Origin: Kudoa neothunni
Taxonomy: Eukaryota > Cnidaria
Length of the DNA stretch: 64,000 nt
Assembly (NCBI GenBank): GCA_964304625.1
Contig: OZ199839.1
Span: forward strand, 11,408,001 to 11,472,000
Direction of reading: 5' to 3'
The translations under genes and the position numbers were made by a program. Numbering within the stretch: the first letter of the stretch is position 1; each line of letters begins with the position of its first letter. This document shows, one piece after another, positions 38,565 to 51,469 of the stretch. The notes beneath the pieces are model-generated. The model did not search any database. It saw nothing but the letters and a program-made list of their open reading frames with translations, and had not been told where the DNA came from.

Positions 38565-40853
38565 TTAACCCATATAGACTCGGTACCCTTTGTCCTTAAG
38601 TTACAGAGCTATAATTTTGTATATACTCTCAAAATACATTTGTGAATTATATATTTTAAAATAAAAAAAATATCTTTGTTTTAACATACTCTTTAACATG
38701 TTGCGTTAACGCAACATATAATCTACAGCGACCATAGGGATTAATGGATTAAATTTATTTATAATCGTATACATAACTTTGTTTTGAAAAAAACAAGCAT
38801 GAAAATAATAAAATAATTGAGTGTAAGGTACCAGTTAATGAAGTTTGTTAAAACAAGTAGGGTGACATGGCAAACAGCAACCACGACAAACAAACACAGT
38901 ATTGGACTTGCAAATTTTGCATCTTGCTCCTTTTTCATCCGTACGTCGCTCAATAGTTTTATCGCTACATAAATTGCGTGTAAATTGGAAAGATACTGAG
39001 GATATGCGTTTTCTTGTTGTATCGAATTTGACAGTTAAAAGTTTTGACACAAGCGTTCTTCGAAACATAAGGGAATCCCCAGTATCAGGATGGAGCAATT
39101 TAAATATTTTTTGTGAATTGGAAACTGCCATATCGATATAATTGCAAAATATATTCCAATACCACTTTTTTCCAGCTATTGAAATTCTGTAGGTGGCAAT
39201 AGCTGAATCGAGGGAATCAACGCCACCCATATAACGGTTATGGCTGGCAACAACGTTTGGCATTGTATGATTCAAAAAAACCACGATTTTCTTTTTTGAA
39301 AACTGTATCGCATGTAAATGGACACTTCAGGGTCCTATTTTGTCGAACCGTTCCGGTGGCTTTTACGTTTAAAGAAGACAAATAGTTTAAAAGTCCCACT
39401 GAAGTGAAGAAATTGTCGAAATAAAACTCGTGGAGTCTAGGATATTCGACCAATTTCACAAAATTTTTTACGACACTACCACCTAACCCTAATTTCTTAT
39501 CTATGTTTGTTCCTTTTCCACAATAAATGTCTGTGGAGAAGACATAGCCATCGTACGAACAAAGACACCAACATTTAAAGCCAAATTTGATTGGTTTACC
39601 TTTTATACACATTTTTGCGGAATGATGTCCAAAATAAGGTATCATTTGTTCGTCGATGGAAAGACATCTCGAAAAGTAACCGAATCGTTGAAAGTTTTTG
39701 TTCAAGATGTTCATATAATTTCTAACCTTAAAAAAGCGATCATTTTTATATGCATCATCAGAAAGTAAACTATTGTCGCATAAGTGAATATATTTTTTTA
39801 TTTGTGTGAATCTTTTGTAGGACATACATTTCTTTACTGCTTCAACACCGCAATCCATACCTTCTTCCCAATACATTCGTTGTCTTGGAAGACGGTTATA
39901 ACCACTCAATATCAAAATTCCAATAAAATTCATCAATTCATTTTTTTCAATGTCAAAATCAATCTCGTTATTTTGACCGGCATATGTGACACTTTCTTTA
40001 ATAATCAAATTTAAGACATTGGAGTCAAAGAACAATTCAAAAATCTCGCGTTCATCCATTGCAACAATCGTGGGTTCAAATTTATCCAAGTAAAAGTCAC
40101 AACCATCTAATAAAATACTTAAGATTATGTATAAAAACCCTTTCGTTTATACCTTCCAGAGAAATATCTGGATCCCTATTGGATACAGATCTGTTTGAGT
40201 AATCATTAAGCTCCCAACAGAATAATTCGTCTTCAATATCGTCAAAATCTTTATTAATTACTTCCACTTGACATGATATTTCTTTGTTGAGTTGATTATC
40301 GCTGAAAGTATTCGTGTCTTCGTCATTTGTACTTTCGTTATCAGTTACAACATCAACCCTTTCTGAAGGAATAATAACTATATCGATCAGATTTTCATCC
40401 GCATTTTCTTCGATTTCATTTATTACGTCAAGGTATAGATTATAGCGCTTGTTCTCCATTTTATGACAAAATTGTCGCCGTAGATTATATGTTGCGTTCG
40501 CGCAACAAAAATTGATCCTTATATTAAACTTTGAAGGAAACTTTTTAGATCGCTTCTTTCATTTTAAGGACAATTATCATATCATGATCTAATTATTTTT
40601 AAATTATTGGCATCATTGAGTCTAACGCTATGAAATAAACGGAAGAATATGAAAACACTTCAATGATGACCTTTCGCACATTTAATTATAGTCACATTTT
40701 AAATTGCAGAAGTTATTTTTTTCTATAAAATAAAAATTTATGTATTCTTCTAAATAATTAAATCAATTTTGTGTCATCGTACCCACTAACGTATGAGAAA
40801 AATAACAACAAAGTTTTGTTGCGTTATCGCAACATATAGTCTATACGGGTTAA
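38565..40853 (-). mobile_element. piggyBac element with both ends
   Basis: TTAA target repeats at 38565-38568 and 40850-40853 enclose 2281 bp. The terminal inverted repeats are CCCATATAGACT (38569) and, inverted, CCCGTATAGACT (ending 40849). Subterminal repeats are unusual: a 16-bp palindrome GTTGCGTTAACGCAAC at 38700-38715 and variants GTTGCGTTCGCGCAAC (40491-40506) and GTTGCGTTATCGCAAC (40818-40833), the first two continued by an inverted ATATAATCTAC-x-GCGAC arm. The transposase gene lies between the first two on the minus strand. Confidence 0.92.
38835..40459 (-). pseudogene. piggyBac transposase, broken by deletion/frameshift
   Basis: Exon 1 (40459-40153) encodes an acidic N-terminus. 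A 46-base intron (40152-40107, GTATAA...TTAG) joins in phase to exon 2 from 40106. The DDE_Tnp_1_7 core shows the three catalytic Asp positions: LSIDEQMIPYFG, FYFDNFFTS and YMGGVDSLD. The C-terminus has the cysteine-rich zinc domain (CKICKSNTVFVCRGCCLPCH). Between the second and third Asp, the frame ending at 39238 gives way to another beginning at 39284, and about 30 residues usually found before the GGVD motif are missing. A small deletion therefore shifted the frame, and this copy should not make an active enzyme. Otherwise it is well preserved, so the inactivation may be recent. Confidence 0.9.
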
Positions 40854-41363
40854 CTTAAAAAAAAAGAATTTTCGATAAGGCCGTTTCAGAGTCAAGATAA
40901 TATATAAATCTAAGAAGCATTCGATATTTAAATAACCTTGATTACCACAACTAGCGTGGCGAAAGAATAGATATTTTATTTGGGTTGCTGATCGGTTGAT
41001 CCAAAAATTTTTTTAATCTTAATGGGGAAAAATTGTTTAGAAATTTACAATTTTATGCGGTGAAAAGACTTTAATTGATGATGAATAATGTTGATGCTTC
41101 ACAAATCTTGTCTCATTTTGGAATAACACAAGATGGTTCCAAAATAGAATTTTGTTACATATTATCATATTTGATATTTCTAAATCAGAATGATGAGTTC
41201 TTAAACCACATCAAGTAATAATTAACACATTATTTGTTTAAAGGTTGTATTTTAAACTTGAATTACTCTAATTTCACATCGTGCAATAATTATTGAAAAA
41301 ACTTTTAAAAAAATTAAATTTAATCTATATATCACCTTAGAATTGAATTCTTTTAATTCTTAA
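40854..41363. other. Intergenic, no gene seen
   Basis: About 500 bases of AT-rich DNA between two TTAA-flanked elements. Confidence 0.5.
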
Positions 41364-42245
41364 TTAACCCTTTTTAGCTAGCGAAAAATTCCATCCTCTA
41401 GCGGGCTTAGGGTGAAAAACACCCCCAGATTTTTTCTGCTTAAATTTACTCAAAAAATAAATTTTAACTTACTCGAGGATTTGGAGTATATTTAAATCTA
41501 CTACAAAACTTTATCCTTTTCGGAATGGTACGGCACAATCATCGTGGATTATTTTCAACGAATAATAAGGTCTTGCGTTGAGTAATATAAAAAACAAATC
41601 ATTGTCTAACTCACCTCTAAGAGAGTGGATTTCATCAAAAAATTTACTAAAAGCGCTCATTTTAATTCACCCACCATAATGGTCCAACTAATCCAAGCTC
41701 CCTGCTCAATTAATTCTATTTTCTATATAACCAAAATTGGCGCGTGATTAAAATAAAATCTCCGAGGAGGTATTCTTCAACAATATCATTCAAAAATAAA
41801 CTTTTATTAGTTATTAAAACCTGATATATCTGAATAAATCGATGTTTCTCTGTCCATCCGATACGAGAACCTCAATATTACACCAACAGACACTTTCGAG
41901 CGATCGACGAAGAATGCCGCATTGGATTAGATGGGATACTAAATGCAGATTTTCATGGAAATTTGTCGATGGAATTTTACAGGAGTTTCTCATTTAATTA
42001 TAAATATTTTTTCAAGTTAATATAAGAAATAACCTGGGGTGTTTTCGTCCCAAGCCCGTTGAGGATGGAAATTTTTTTGGGCATGACCTGAACCTATATT
42101 ATAGCTAAGTTTCTGATGCGTGGTACGTTTAATAAAAAATAGGAGAATAGCATAAATTTTAATTTTCTATGAGTAAGTTGTAAAATTTTATTGCCACATT
42201 AAACGTGGTTTGGGATGTAATACCCCAAATCCGTTAGAGGGTTAA
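41364..42245. mobile_element. Non-autonomous TTAA-flanked (piggyBac-like) element
   Basis: TTAA at 41364-41367 and 42242-42245 enclose 874 bp whose ends read CCCTTTTTAGC... and, inverted, CCCTCTAACGG.... Inside, CCATCCTCTAGCGGGCTTAG with GGTGAAAAACACCCCCAG (41391-41433) is inverted near 42034-42074. No coding capacity. It resembles a MITE mobilised by a piggyBac transposase; the exact nesting of the inner inverted repeat is unclear. Confidence 0.6.
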
Positions 42246-43085
42246 ATGTCAATATGAAAAACTAAGATTGATAAATAAATATTAAATGTATCAATAGTGA
42301 ATCTTTTAAACTTATATTACGTATTGAAATATCAAATAGAAAATCAATCAAAGACTAAATTAATAAAATAGAAAACTTCAAATATTCTTTTTATTATATT
42401 TTTAAGACCATTATGCGACTATTTTAAATTTAATATGCAGAAATTTATTAATTTAAGGCATCTACCTTATTTTTACCCAAAAAAATTAATACATATTATT
42501 TATATCATACGTTATTTATTTATATTAAATTTAAATATATTTATTTAAATGAGTTATATTTCTCGTGATATATTCAATCTAATTTTATTAAATAAACCCA
42601 TTTTTCTTAATTAATTCAATTATAGTATTACGAATAAGTAACCTGATATATCGTGCGCCAGAATAATTAAGAGATCCATTCGCTGCCATTGTAAAATTAC
42701 TCTTATGTTGACGTGAATATATATTAAGAATAGAGGAAAACACATGAATATAATAAACTTTAAATTATTTGCGCAATATTTTTTATTTTTAAGGGATATA
42801 ATAATATGGGGAAAATTCTGTAATTCATTTTCAAATTAGCATAATACTCCAATTGAGAATTATCCAATAAATTGTCTTCTTTATTGATAGAACTAATTAT
42901 CGAAACATATTATAGATGTAAAAAATACCAAGGTTTCTCCATTTATTTAGTAATGAATAAAACATAAAAAATGACATAAATTAAAACACGAGATTTCTCG
43001 TTTTAGACCATAAAAGAGATTTCTGAAATAGAATATTAATTGTTGATTTATGTTTCAAAAATTTTGCATGCAAACATCCTTTAAT
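42246..43085. other. Intergenic, no gene seen
   Basis: Very AT-rich DNA downstream of the SKI8 gene; nothing supportable. Confidence 0.5.
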
Positions 43086-44430
43086 TTAGGGACCCGAGGA
43101 TTTCAGAATTAATACGGAATTTTGATCATCAACAGCAAACATGAATTCGTCTTCATGTAGAGAAGCAAAGTCCCAGATCTGGAAAAAGTAATCAGTAAAG
43201 ATGGAACAACCTATGAACCTGATTGGAGTGATCAAGAAATATTTCAGAGCATCCAGATAATACGTCCCAAATCCTCATGGTACGATCGAGTGAACTAAAT
43301 CCAATTGATTCCACAACTATGCCATCTAAAAACTTAAATAATACCAGGAGAAAAATGATTGAGTGTCAGAGTTTGAAACAAACTTCAAACCTACTACAGC
43401 AGCTTGATGGCCAAGAAAATGTAGCATACGGTCGTCATAAATATCATAAAATCTAATCGCTCCCGAAGTATCACCAATAACTAGGTTTTTGGAATCAGAA
43501 TCGAAAGCAATTGATTTCACAGTGTGGCATCCGCCTCGAAAAAAGATATATTAAAGTTGACTTATCATGTAATTTACTAATAACAAATTTAACGACAGAG
43601 GGATCGCTCAATGTGTATATTTCCACATGTCCATCGACGTAACCAACAGCGATAAGATTGTTGTCTGGACTCTACGAAACAAACAAAAAAATTTAATGTC
43701 TCAAGTCCATCCACAATCTCCATACCACACAAAAGTAGGAACTAATTTTAGTTAATTTTATCCTATTGACAACCTCGGAGAGATTCTCCAACGAGAAAAA
43801 TTCTAATTGATTTTCCGAATCATTTGAAACAATAACATTATTATTCTGACTGAATTGCGATGGGGTGTGCGTCGCTAGGTGAATATACAATAATCTCTCT
43901 TATTATACAACTTAAACACTATTACAAATTTGAGACTCAAATTTATGAATTTGGGTGTTGGTTGAGAGATCCCAAAGAATTGTCCATCCATCCATAGAAG
44001 AAGACAATAAATCTTTAAAAATGTTCTATCAATCAAAGATAGAGGTGATGGTAAATACGAGTTGAATCTTTGTTCAAACGAACATGACACACTCCTAAAA
44101 CATGGCCCTCCAGTGTGACGTGTAGATGAAATGATAGTGGCGCTGCTTTGGACCTATAAGAAAGTTGTTTGTTCCATCGAGAATTCTGAGTAAACTGTGG
44201 TACCATTTGTAAATTAGTATTTTAGGATTTCCTCCGGCCACAGCAACTAAAGCTTCCCCAATATCGTCTATTTCACCACAATCTATACTCCATAACTCGC
44301 TTAGATTGTTTCCTTCTAAAATTTGTTAATATTATAATAAAAAAATTTTCTTACCTTCTCTAATACGGGATACTATATGATACTAAAATTTATGATAAAG
44401 AAAATGAAATTATAAATCTGTGGGTACCAT
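43086..44430 (-). CDS. SKI8: SKI8/WDR61 WD40-repeat protein (10 exons)
   Basis: Seven-bladed WD40 scaffold of the SKI complex (cytoplasmic 3'-5' RNA decay with the exosome); in animals also part of PAF1C. Minus-strand exons: 44430-44428, 44382-44355, 44315-44204, 44153-44059, 44012-43926, 43874-43726, 43671-43578, 43534-43380, 43332-43219, 43178-43086. They sum to 310 codons (309 residues; human 305). Introns are 39-54 bases. Blades can be followed: LWSIDCGEIDDIGEALVAVA...IYKW, VTLEGHVLGVCHV, SMDGWTILWDLS, SPDNNLIAVGYVDGHVEIYT, VKSIAFDSDSKNLVIGD...IRFYD, GHQAAVVGLKF...SLDRTMRIWDV and the short last blade ending in LKSSGP. Exon 1 contributes only the start codon under this model. Divergence is high, but length and blade order fit SKI8 better than generic WD40 proteins. 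Confidence 0.82.
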
Positions 44431-47400
44431 TTTGGTCGATCACGTGACCATATTACATACATTCATTATTAAGCTATTCCTTTTTCAATAACTACTGCGA
44501 GGTTAACTATAAGAAACAATGCAAAAATCCAATATAATAATTTTTTATATTATATTATTGAAAAAATATTATTTTATTGAAAAGTTTTTAAGATATTTAA
44601 TTAGAATAACCTATTTGAATTTTTAATCACGGAAAATTCAATATATTTAAATTTTGCTAATATTTACTGTTTTGATCTAGATCGAGCGTTCAATATTAAT
44701 AATTTCTTGAAATGGAATAATAATAATAATAATACGATATTAATGTTTGTTGAGGGATAAATACATTATTAAAATACTTTAAAATTTAACGGGAATAAAA
44801 GTTTTTATCATACATATCATTTACAAATCATTAAAATCAAAATATTGACTGTCACATTATAAAAATGATAAGTTCATTTTAAGTAAAAAACTTTTGTTAT
44901 TAAAATTTTTAATATTGAGGTTAATGATATTGTCAACAACCGTGAATGTATTTTTAATTTTATTAATAAAACATATTTGACTTAATTCGTGCTTAAAATA
45001 TAGAAAATATTATATTTTACAATTCGATCATTTAATACAAGGGAGAAACATCTCATAAGATTAATTGCGCGAAGGTAATGTTACAATAAACAAAAATTAA
45101 TAAATCCAAGAAAAATTTTAAATTCAAAATTACTGTAATACTCTCAAAAGTAATAACACTAACGAAGCATGTATCAAGGTAATATATAAGTATACTAGAA
45201 ATAAAATATTTTTTAATTATTAGACTCCAATCATCTCTTGTGCATAAATTGCTTGGCATATGGATAAAAAAAACTATTTTAGAGATGTTTAACGATTATA
45301 TCAAAAATATTTAAATTAATTTTATATTTTGATTTAATATTGTTACAAAGTTACATAGATGAAAATGAATACCAAGCAATGTTAAATGGGTCGAAGATAA
45401 TAAAAAACTGTAATGGGCTAATCAGTGAATAAAGAAACAAAAATTTTTCACTGATGAAATACAGCTGTAGCATTATTTAGATAAATTATATATTTATTCG
45501 ACGTTAATTTTTATGTTGAATAATTAGGCAAAAAAATATAGTTGTCGTTTCTGAATTAAAAACCAAAATATTGTCTTATCATAAGATTTTCACATCCATT
45601 TAATTAAGTTTATTTACCGATTTTAAGGAATGCTCTAAGGGCCACTGAATAAATGTGAAAAATTGGTAACTTCTAATTTTAAGAATTTATTAGCGCTTGC
45701 GTATAATAATATACCTAACTGTTATGAATGATTGAAATTCATTACTTTGTACAAAAAATAATTATTTATAAATAGAATAACTGGTTATTATAACCTGAAA
45801 AAAATTTGTTGAAATATTTTTATCTCGAACATGATTGATCGGTCTATTTCTGTCAAAATTATATAATTTTTTATTCCAATTATTAAACTAACAAGTTTTA
45901 AAAAGTAAATTATTTTTTTATGTATTTTTATTATTTAATTTCAATTTTAAGGATACCATTAGGGTTGCGTAACTAGGTTATGTTATAATATTTCAGAGAA
46001 ACAAATTAGGCATTTCTTTTTTAGTATGGTGTAATATTTTATTATATTATACTTTTATTAAATTTTTTTCTTTTTGCAATTAATTTATTAAGTATTAAAC
46101 GTAATTAATCTGTTTTTATCAAAAATGTAACGGGAAAGATGCGTAAATGGTTAATCACGTGACCAACATTATGGAAATATTAATATCTTAGTGTATTATT
46201 TATTTTTAAATTAGTCAATAAATACAGTGAATAAATATAATACGTTGTATCATTTAAATTTTGTTATTTTTTAAAAAGTTTGTAAAATCAGACGTTTGTG
46301 TAGCGAGTAATTAGCCTTTTTTGTGCGCTTAAAAAACCAACGGTTCAAATTTTTATCGGCTTCAATTGATAAATACCGATTGTAAAAGATGTAAATAATA
46401 TTGTTTACTGGTAAATATTTATTTACTCGTGACTTGAGTCACCACAGTTTGTGAAATGGATCAACCGACTGTTATCATCCATATCAGTATACTTGCACCT
46501 AAGACACGCATGTGGGATATAATATACACTTAATAAAAATATTTTTATTAAACATTTAAGAATCAGGTGTGTCTACAAAAAAAGTATTTGTTATTTAGCA
46601 CCATAAGTCATGAAATACTTTAAAACAGGAATTTTATAGATTTTAAATAGGTAAAGTTTATTCCGCCACTTTAATATTAAAATTAACATTCGTTTATATT
46701 AAAGTGATTTTCGATTCGCATTAACACCTCCAAATTTATCTAAATCTTCTTTTAATATAACTATATCACAGCTTACATATGGTAAAAATCTGTTTGTGCA
46801 ACTTGTTGTTTTAATGATCGTACTAATTGTTATTTCAGTTCAAGTGAGATTAATCCAAATGATAATTATTAAATATCGTAACTTTCCTCCAGGTTATATA
46901 GGTTTTTCAACTTTTTACGATTTCTGTGTAACTATTAAATTAAGTTAAAGCATTCTTATTAAAGACAAACTTAAATAAATTTTGATTAAAGTTTTTCCAT
47001 GGACAAAAACATGTTTTCTGAAATTTTTTAATACAGTATGTGCCAGATTTCGGCTGAAGTACAGAAACCCACACCAATACCTATGTTTTTAAAAATAAAA
47101 TACTCGGGATTATTTTTATGATTTAAAGATGTCAAGGGTATAGACGAGAGATCGTTTAAAGATTGATTTCCGACTATGGGAATATTTGTATATTGTCCGT
47201 TTATATTTTAACTTTATTATTGTATACAAATGATTACATATGTGAGAATATTTCTTGTGATAATATTGTATGCCATTTAAACGTTTTCTAAATAAATTTA
47301 AATCTCAAACAACAAATCAATCGGTTATAAATTTTTCTCCATTATTTTATATATAAATGTAGATAACAGATTTATGAAATTTAAAAACTTTGGAATAGAA

Positions 47401-47791
47401 TTAAAATAAAAAAACCACCATAATTATTCGTAATTTCTTTTACCACATCAATAAACAAAAATCCCTTAACTAATCGAATTTGACCCAGGTTTCTATTTGG
47501 TTCTATTAATTTAAAAGATAATGCTGTTCAGATCCGTTATTTTCAAATTTGGAATCATTGACTTAAAGAAATGCTTTAATTTATTTAAAATGATAAATTA
47601 ATTACAATTTAATATTTTGTACAATTTAAAATAATTTATGCTTAAAATAATCTTTATTAGCGTTAATAAAACGAAAAACACTTAACTTTTGTATAGACAA
47701 TATTTTTTAAACTATATTAAAATTCCCATAGGATTTATTTAAATCCGAAAAACCATAGTAATTAAAAAGTGTTTATTTAATATATTTATTA
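44431..47791. other. Long intergenic stretch, no gene seen
   Basis: About 3.4 kb of very AT-rich DNA with short AAT runs (about 44715-44735). The frame at 45053-45259 lacks features. Nothing coding supported. Confidence 0.55.
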
Positions 47792-48837
47792 CTAGCACGA
47801 ACTGTCCAGCGTTGCTTGGGGAAGATTTCGCCTAGAGATGTTTTATAATAGCATTCAAAAAATATATTGAAATTCCTAATTAACCCATACAAATAAAATA
47901 ATTAAAAAGTTTTAAACATCATTCATTAACTATCTGAATTGACGAAATTTAAATTATAATAATGTCTGTGAAGGAACGTACCAATCCCTAATTATTTAAA
48001 TTACCTTATACTGTTGTCTAAAATGTTATTTTCTGGCCCGGCTCGGGAACTGTGTGAAGCACTACCTTCTTAAGAGATAAAAAAATAGAAAAAGTAATAG
48101 ATAAAAGAGAGCGTATGAAAATTAACACTGCTAAAATTGGCATCACTTGGCCCGGCATAAAGATTAGTGCATTTCTCTCAGATAAAAAGCAGAAAATTGC
48201 TTCAATATCAACATAAATAATTTATATAATAAGAGGGAGTAAGATTATAACCGTCAGCATTGAATTTAATCACTGCAAGTTGAACTTAGGGGATGATTTT
48301 AATGAAAACTACGGACATCGTGCTTGTATTGTAATTTATAAAGCTTAAATCTATCTGATTATAGAATTCCTTACAAATCTGTTATTCATTAAACATATAT
48401 AGATTTTTTACCATATCTAAAACCATGAATGGATCCTTCAAAATGTGTTTATCAAGTCAAATACGTTAAAACTCCACAAATAAGGAATTTATTCGCACAA
48501 ATACCAAAACAGAAACGCCGACCTTATACATAAAGAAAGATGCTATCGCATAATTGACATTTGATAGAGCATATAAAGCGGAAAATTAACTTCAACCGAC
48601 CATCAGCAGGTCATAAGTAGGTGTTAATCCGATTAAAAAACTTTGAATCGACAAAATCACCATTTCCTGAACACTTTAAGATCATTTGGTAGTTCGACAA
48701 CGATTCGAAGATTTTTTGAAACATTCTGATTTTTAAAAAATTTCCATAAATGTCTCTCTATAAGGTAAAAATTCGGACGCACATGCGAACTTGCTGACAC
48801 ACAAACACGGACACCTCAGCTTTTTATATATAGTAGA
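47792..48837 (-). mobile_element. Helitron-like non-autonomous element, both ends
   Basis: Read on the minus strand it starts TCTACTATATATAAAAAGCT at 48837 and ends AGTTCGTGCTAG at 47792. It lies between A on the left and T on the right, the classic Helitron arrangement (5'-TC, CTRR-3', A^T insertion, no target duplication). A short CCAAGC/GCTTGG-like stem (imperfect here, CCCAA/TTGGG in the second copy) sits about 13 bases before the CTAG end, where Helitrons have a terminal hairpin. No Rep/helicase coding. A related copy lies at 52425-53168 in the opposite orientation. Confidence 0.75.
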
Positions 48838-49536
48838 TAAATAGGAGGTGATGACTGATTAACCAACTAAAAAATGAATAAACTCCAATATATTTCATAA
48901 AAGCAATCACGAATCATCTGTGTAATTCTGTATACAATAGTAAATAACTAATTAAGGAAATATTAAGAGTTTTTAACACAAACCCGGCATAAAAATCATA
49001 ATCATTTTGAAACTTTTCAACGAATAAAAAGTAAAAAAAACTATATAATTTTACATATCATTTAATGACACCTATAGATAATTTTGTATGGTAATTTATG
49101 CATTTAATTGTGATTTAAATATTCCTTTAAACTCCATTAACAACAAAGAATTCACTAAAAAATCTTTCAATCGCTGCTTTTATTTATTCGAAAAATGATA
49201 TCTTTATATATTGGTTGGCATATTAGCCGTAATACTAATTTTAGAGATGAATAATATTATTAAGTAATTAAATAAATAATAAAGCAATAAAAAAAATAAA
49301 TTCAATATTCATTTTAAAAAGAATATCATGAATAATGATATGGCTCTTGCGTTAATTTGATGATATTTATAATGTGCATTTTTAAGACGAATTTAATTAT
49401 TGATAATACAAGTTAGAAAAAAAAAGGAAAGATTAATTGAATCATGAAATCGAAATCGAAAACGAATAAAGACTAATTGTAAATAAGGCGAACGGACGAT
49501 GATTCAATTGAAGGAGTTTCTTAAATGAATGGATTC
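48838..49536. other. Intergenic, no gene seen
   Basis: AT-rich DNA between the Helitron end and the 3' end of gene A. Confidence 0.5.
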
Positions 49537-51469
49537 TTAATTTGAATCTGAAATAATTAAATCAGACTCAGATTTTCCACTAACAAATCGTAATCTTTCA
49601 TTTCCCAATGCGATATCTTTTTTCCTTCCTAGCCAGAGAAACATAAAAAATGTTAATACGGCTAAAATAAAAAGCGTAATGCCAACTATTGTAATCATGA
49701 ATGGATTCAAAGTCGAACCCTTTCCATTATCATTATGTCGTGTAATACTCTCATTGAGGCTATCATTTTCACTTATATTTGTCATATCTTCGAATGAATC
49801 CGAACTAACTGAGGAAGTGTTTGCTTCAGATGTATCAGATTCGATCTCAGATATGGAAACATTGATCGGAAAACGAGTATTATTCAATGCATACCCGTAC
49901 AACCAACGATCATTCGCAGCCTATGGATTGTTAAGCGAAAAATAGTCTCAACACGTAATGTAACGTATACTTTAATAATAAAGTTTGTTTGATAGTTTTC
50001 CTCGACATACTTCAGATATAACAAATAATAATTTGATATAATGCATTCTGATGAGTATTTTTTTGCGTCTGAATCCTAAGAAAATTAATAGGAAAATAAA
50101 ACAAAACAAGATACATTATCGATAAGTATTTTTCGGAATTTAAAACAACTTCTATCTACTTCCTTCTGAAAGTCTTTGACTGACAATGGGAACTTCATAT
50201 CTTCTATGTGAACTATTGGGAAATAAGCCTAGTAAACATAATTTACAAAATATTACCAATAACTATAAGGTTACGATGAATTTATTTGCTGGAGCAACCA
50301 CCTTCCAAGATATCGACTGAGCAATATTACGGAGATCATTGACTAGGGTGTCATTGCTATTGATAGCACGAGCGATGCCTTGCTTGCAAACTTTGTCGTC
50401 AAAAATATCAACAACCAATGTTGGGTATAGTTTTATATCATCCGCCGAGAAATAAATGCAACCTTTACCATTGAATGATCTCCATATATCTATTACGATC
50501 CCTGGATTTGAACTGCGGCATTGTTTTAAGTCGCTTAGTTCTTTATATGAAATCACATTCTAAGCGATAGTAGTTATTGCGAGAATTTGCATTATCATAA
50601 GGTATTACAGATGGATGGTATATCGCTATAGTTGGATTTAATGAAATTGGTGGTCCTGTTTCGACTAGATACAACTTTTCTCTGTTATTCCATGATATCA
50701 TCATTCGATGAGCACCAGTGGGAATATCTATATTATTTGTATCGATGTGACCAACATATATCCCTTGTTCTTCAAACGAAATAAAGCCATCATACTTATT
50801 TTCCAATATCTAAATGATTTAATGACCAAGTTTATAAAATATTGAAATGAGGAATTACAGGATGTGATCGAAAGTAAAGAAGTCTACATGCGATTTTATC
50901 TTTTCTATCTAAGAGATTAAAGAAGCCTCGGTTTTCGATTATGGAATATTCGCCAAAATTATCATTTAAATTTTTCACGGTGTCCGTATAATTCAGTGGA
51001 AATATTTCTCTATGGGGAAAATAAATATAGAGATGTCATATTCGAATGTGCCACTTGAACTTTTCCCATGCAGTTTCGCCGATAAATTCAATATGGATTT
51101 CAAGAAGGCCTTGATTTTCGAATAACTTTTTCATATTTGAAATGCATGAGGATAGACTCAAATGGCTAACTTTCCAATTTTCTTGGTCGAGCAAATCTAC
51201 GCAAGATAATAAACAGTTTATAACGTTACACTTTTTACTTTTATTCCAGCAAAGTTCGTGATGAAGCATTCGTAATCTGGGAAACTCACTAGTAGCGTTT
51301 ATTTCGTAGATGTAGACCTTCATACCTTCCTCAGTTTCGTGTATCAAAGCTCCATACTATTGTTAATAAATTCAGTTTAGCTTGTAGTAATATGTCATAC
51401 CTTAGGAGATGTAATTTTTATTGCGTTCCCAACAAAATAAGTCAATAGAAATGAAAAAAGCAGATTCAT
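49537..51469 (-). CDS. Unknown type I membrane protein A (8 exons), paralogue of B
   Basis: I do not recognise this family. Minus-strand exons: 51469-51401, 51356-51055, 51009-50859, 50809-50609, 50559-50275, 50228-50160, 50075-49971, 49920-49537. They give 522 codons (521 residues) with matching phases and introns of 44-84 bases. Exon 1 is a signal peptide (MNLLFSFLLTYFVGNA). The ectodomain opens YGALIHETEEGMKVYIYEI and has about seven cysteines shared with B, for example HELC, SCIS, GCIY, VCK and ECIISN. Exon 8 gives a Ser/Thr/Asp/Glu-rich stalk, one membrane span (MITIVGITLFILAVLTFFMF) and a tail of about 30 residues starting GRKKD. The layout is a single-pass cell-surface or secretory-compartment protein. 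Gene B has the same intron positions, and exons 2, 4, 5 and 6 have identical lengths, so the pair arose by gene duplication. Function unknown. Confidence 0.82.

Noticed and set aside
45053-45259. 68-residue minus-strand frame
   Set aside because: No features and no homologous paralogue; chance frame in AT-rich DNA.
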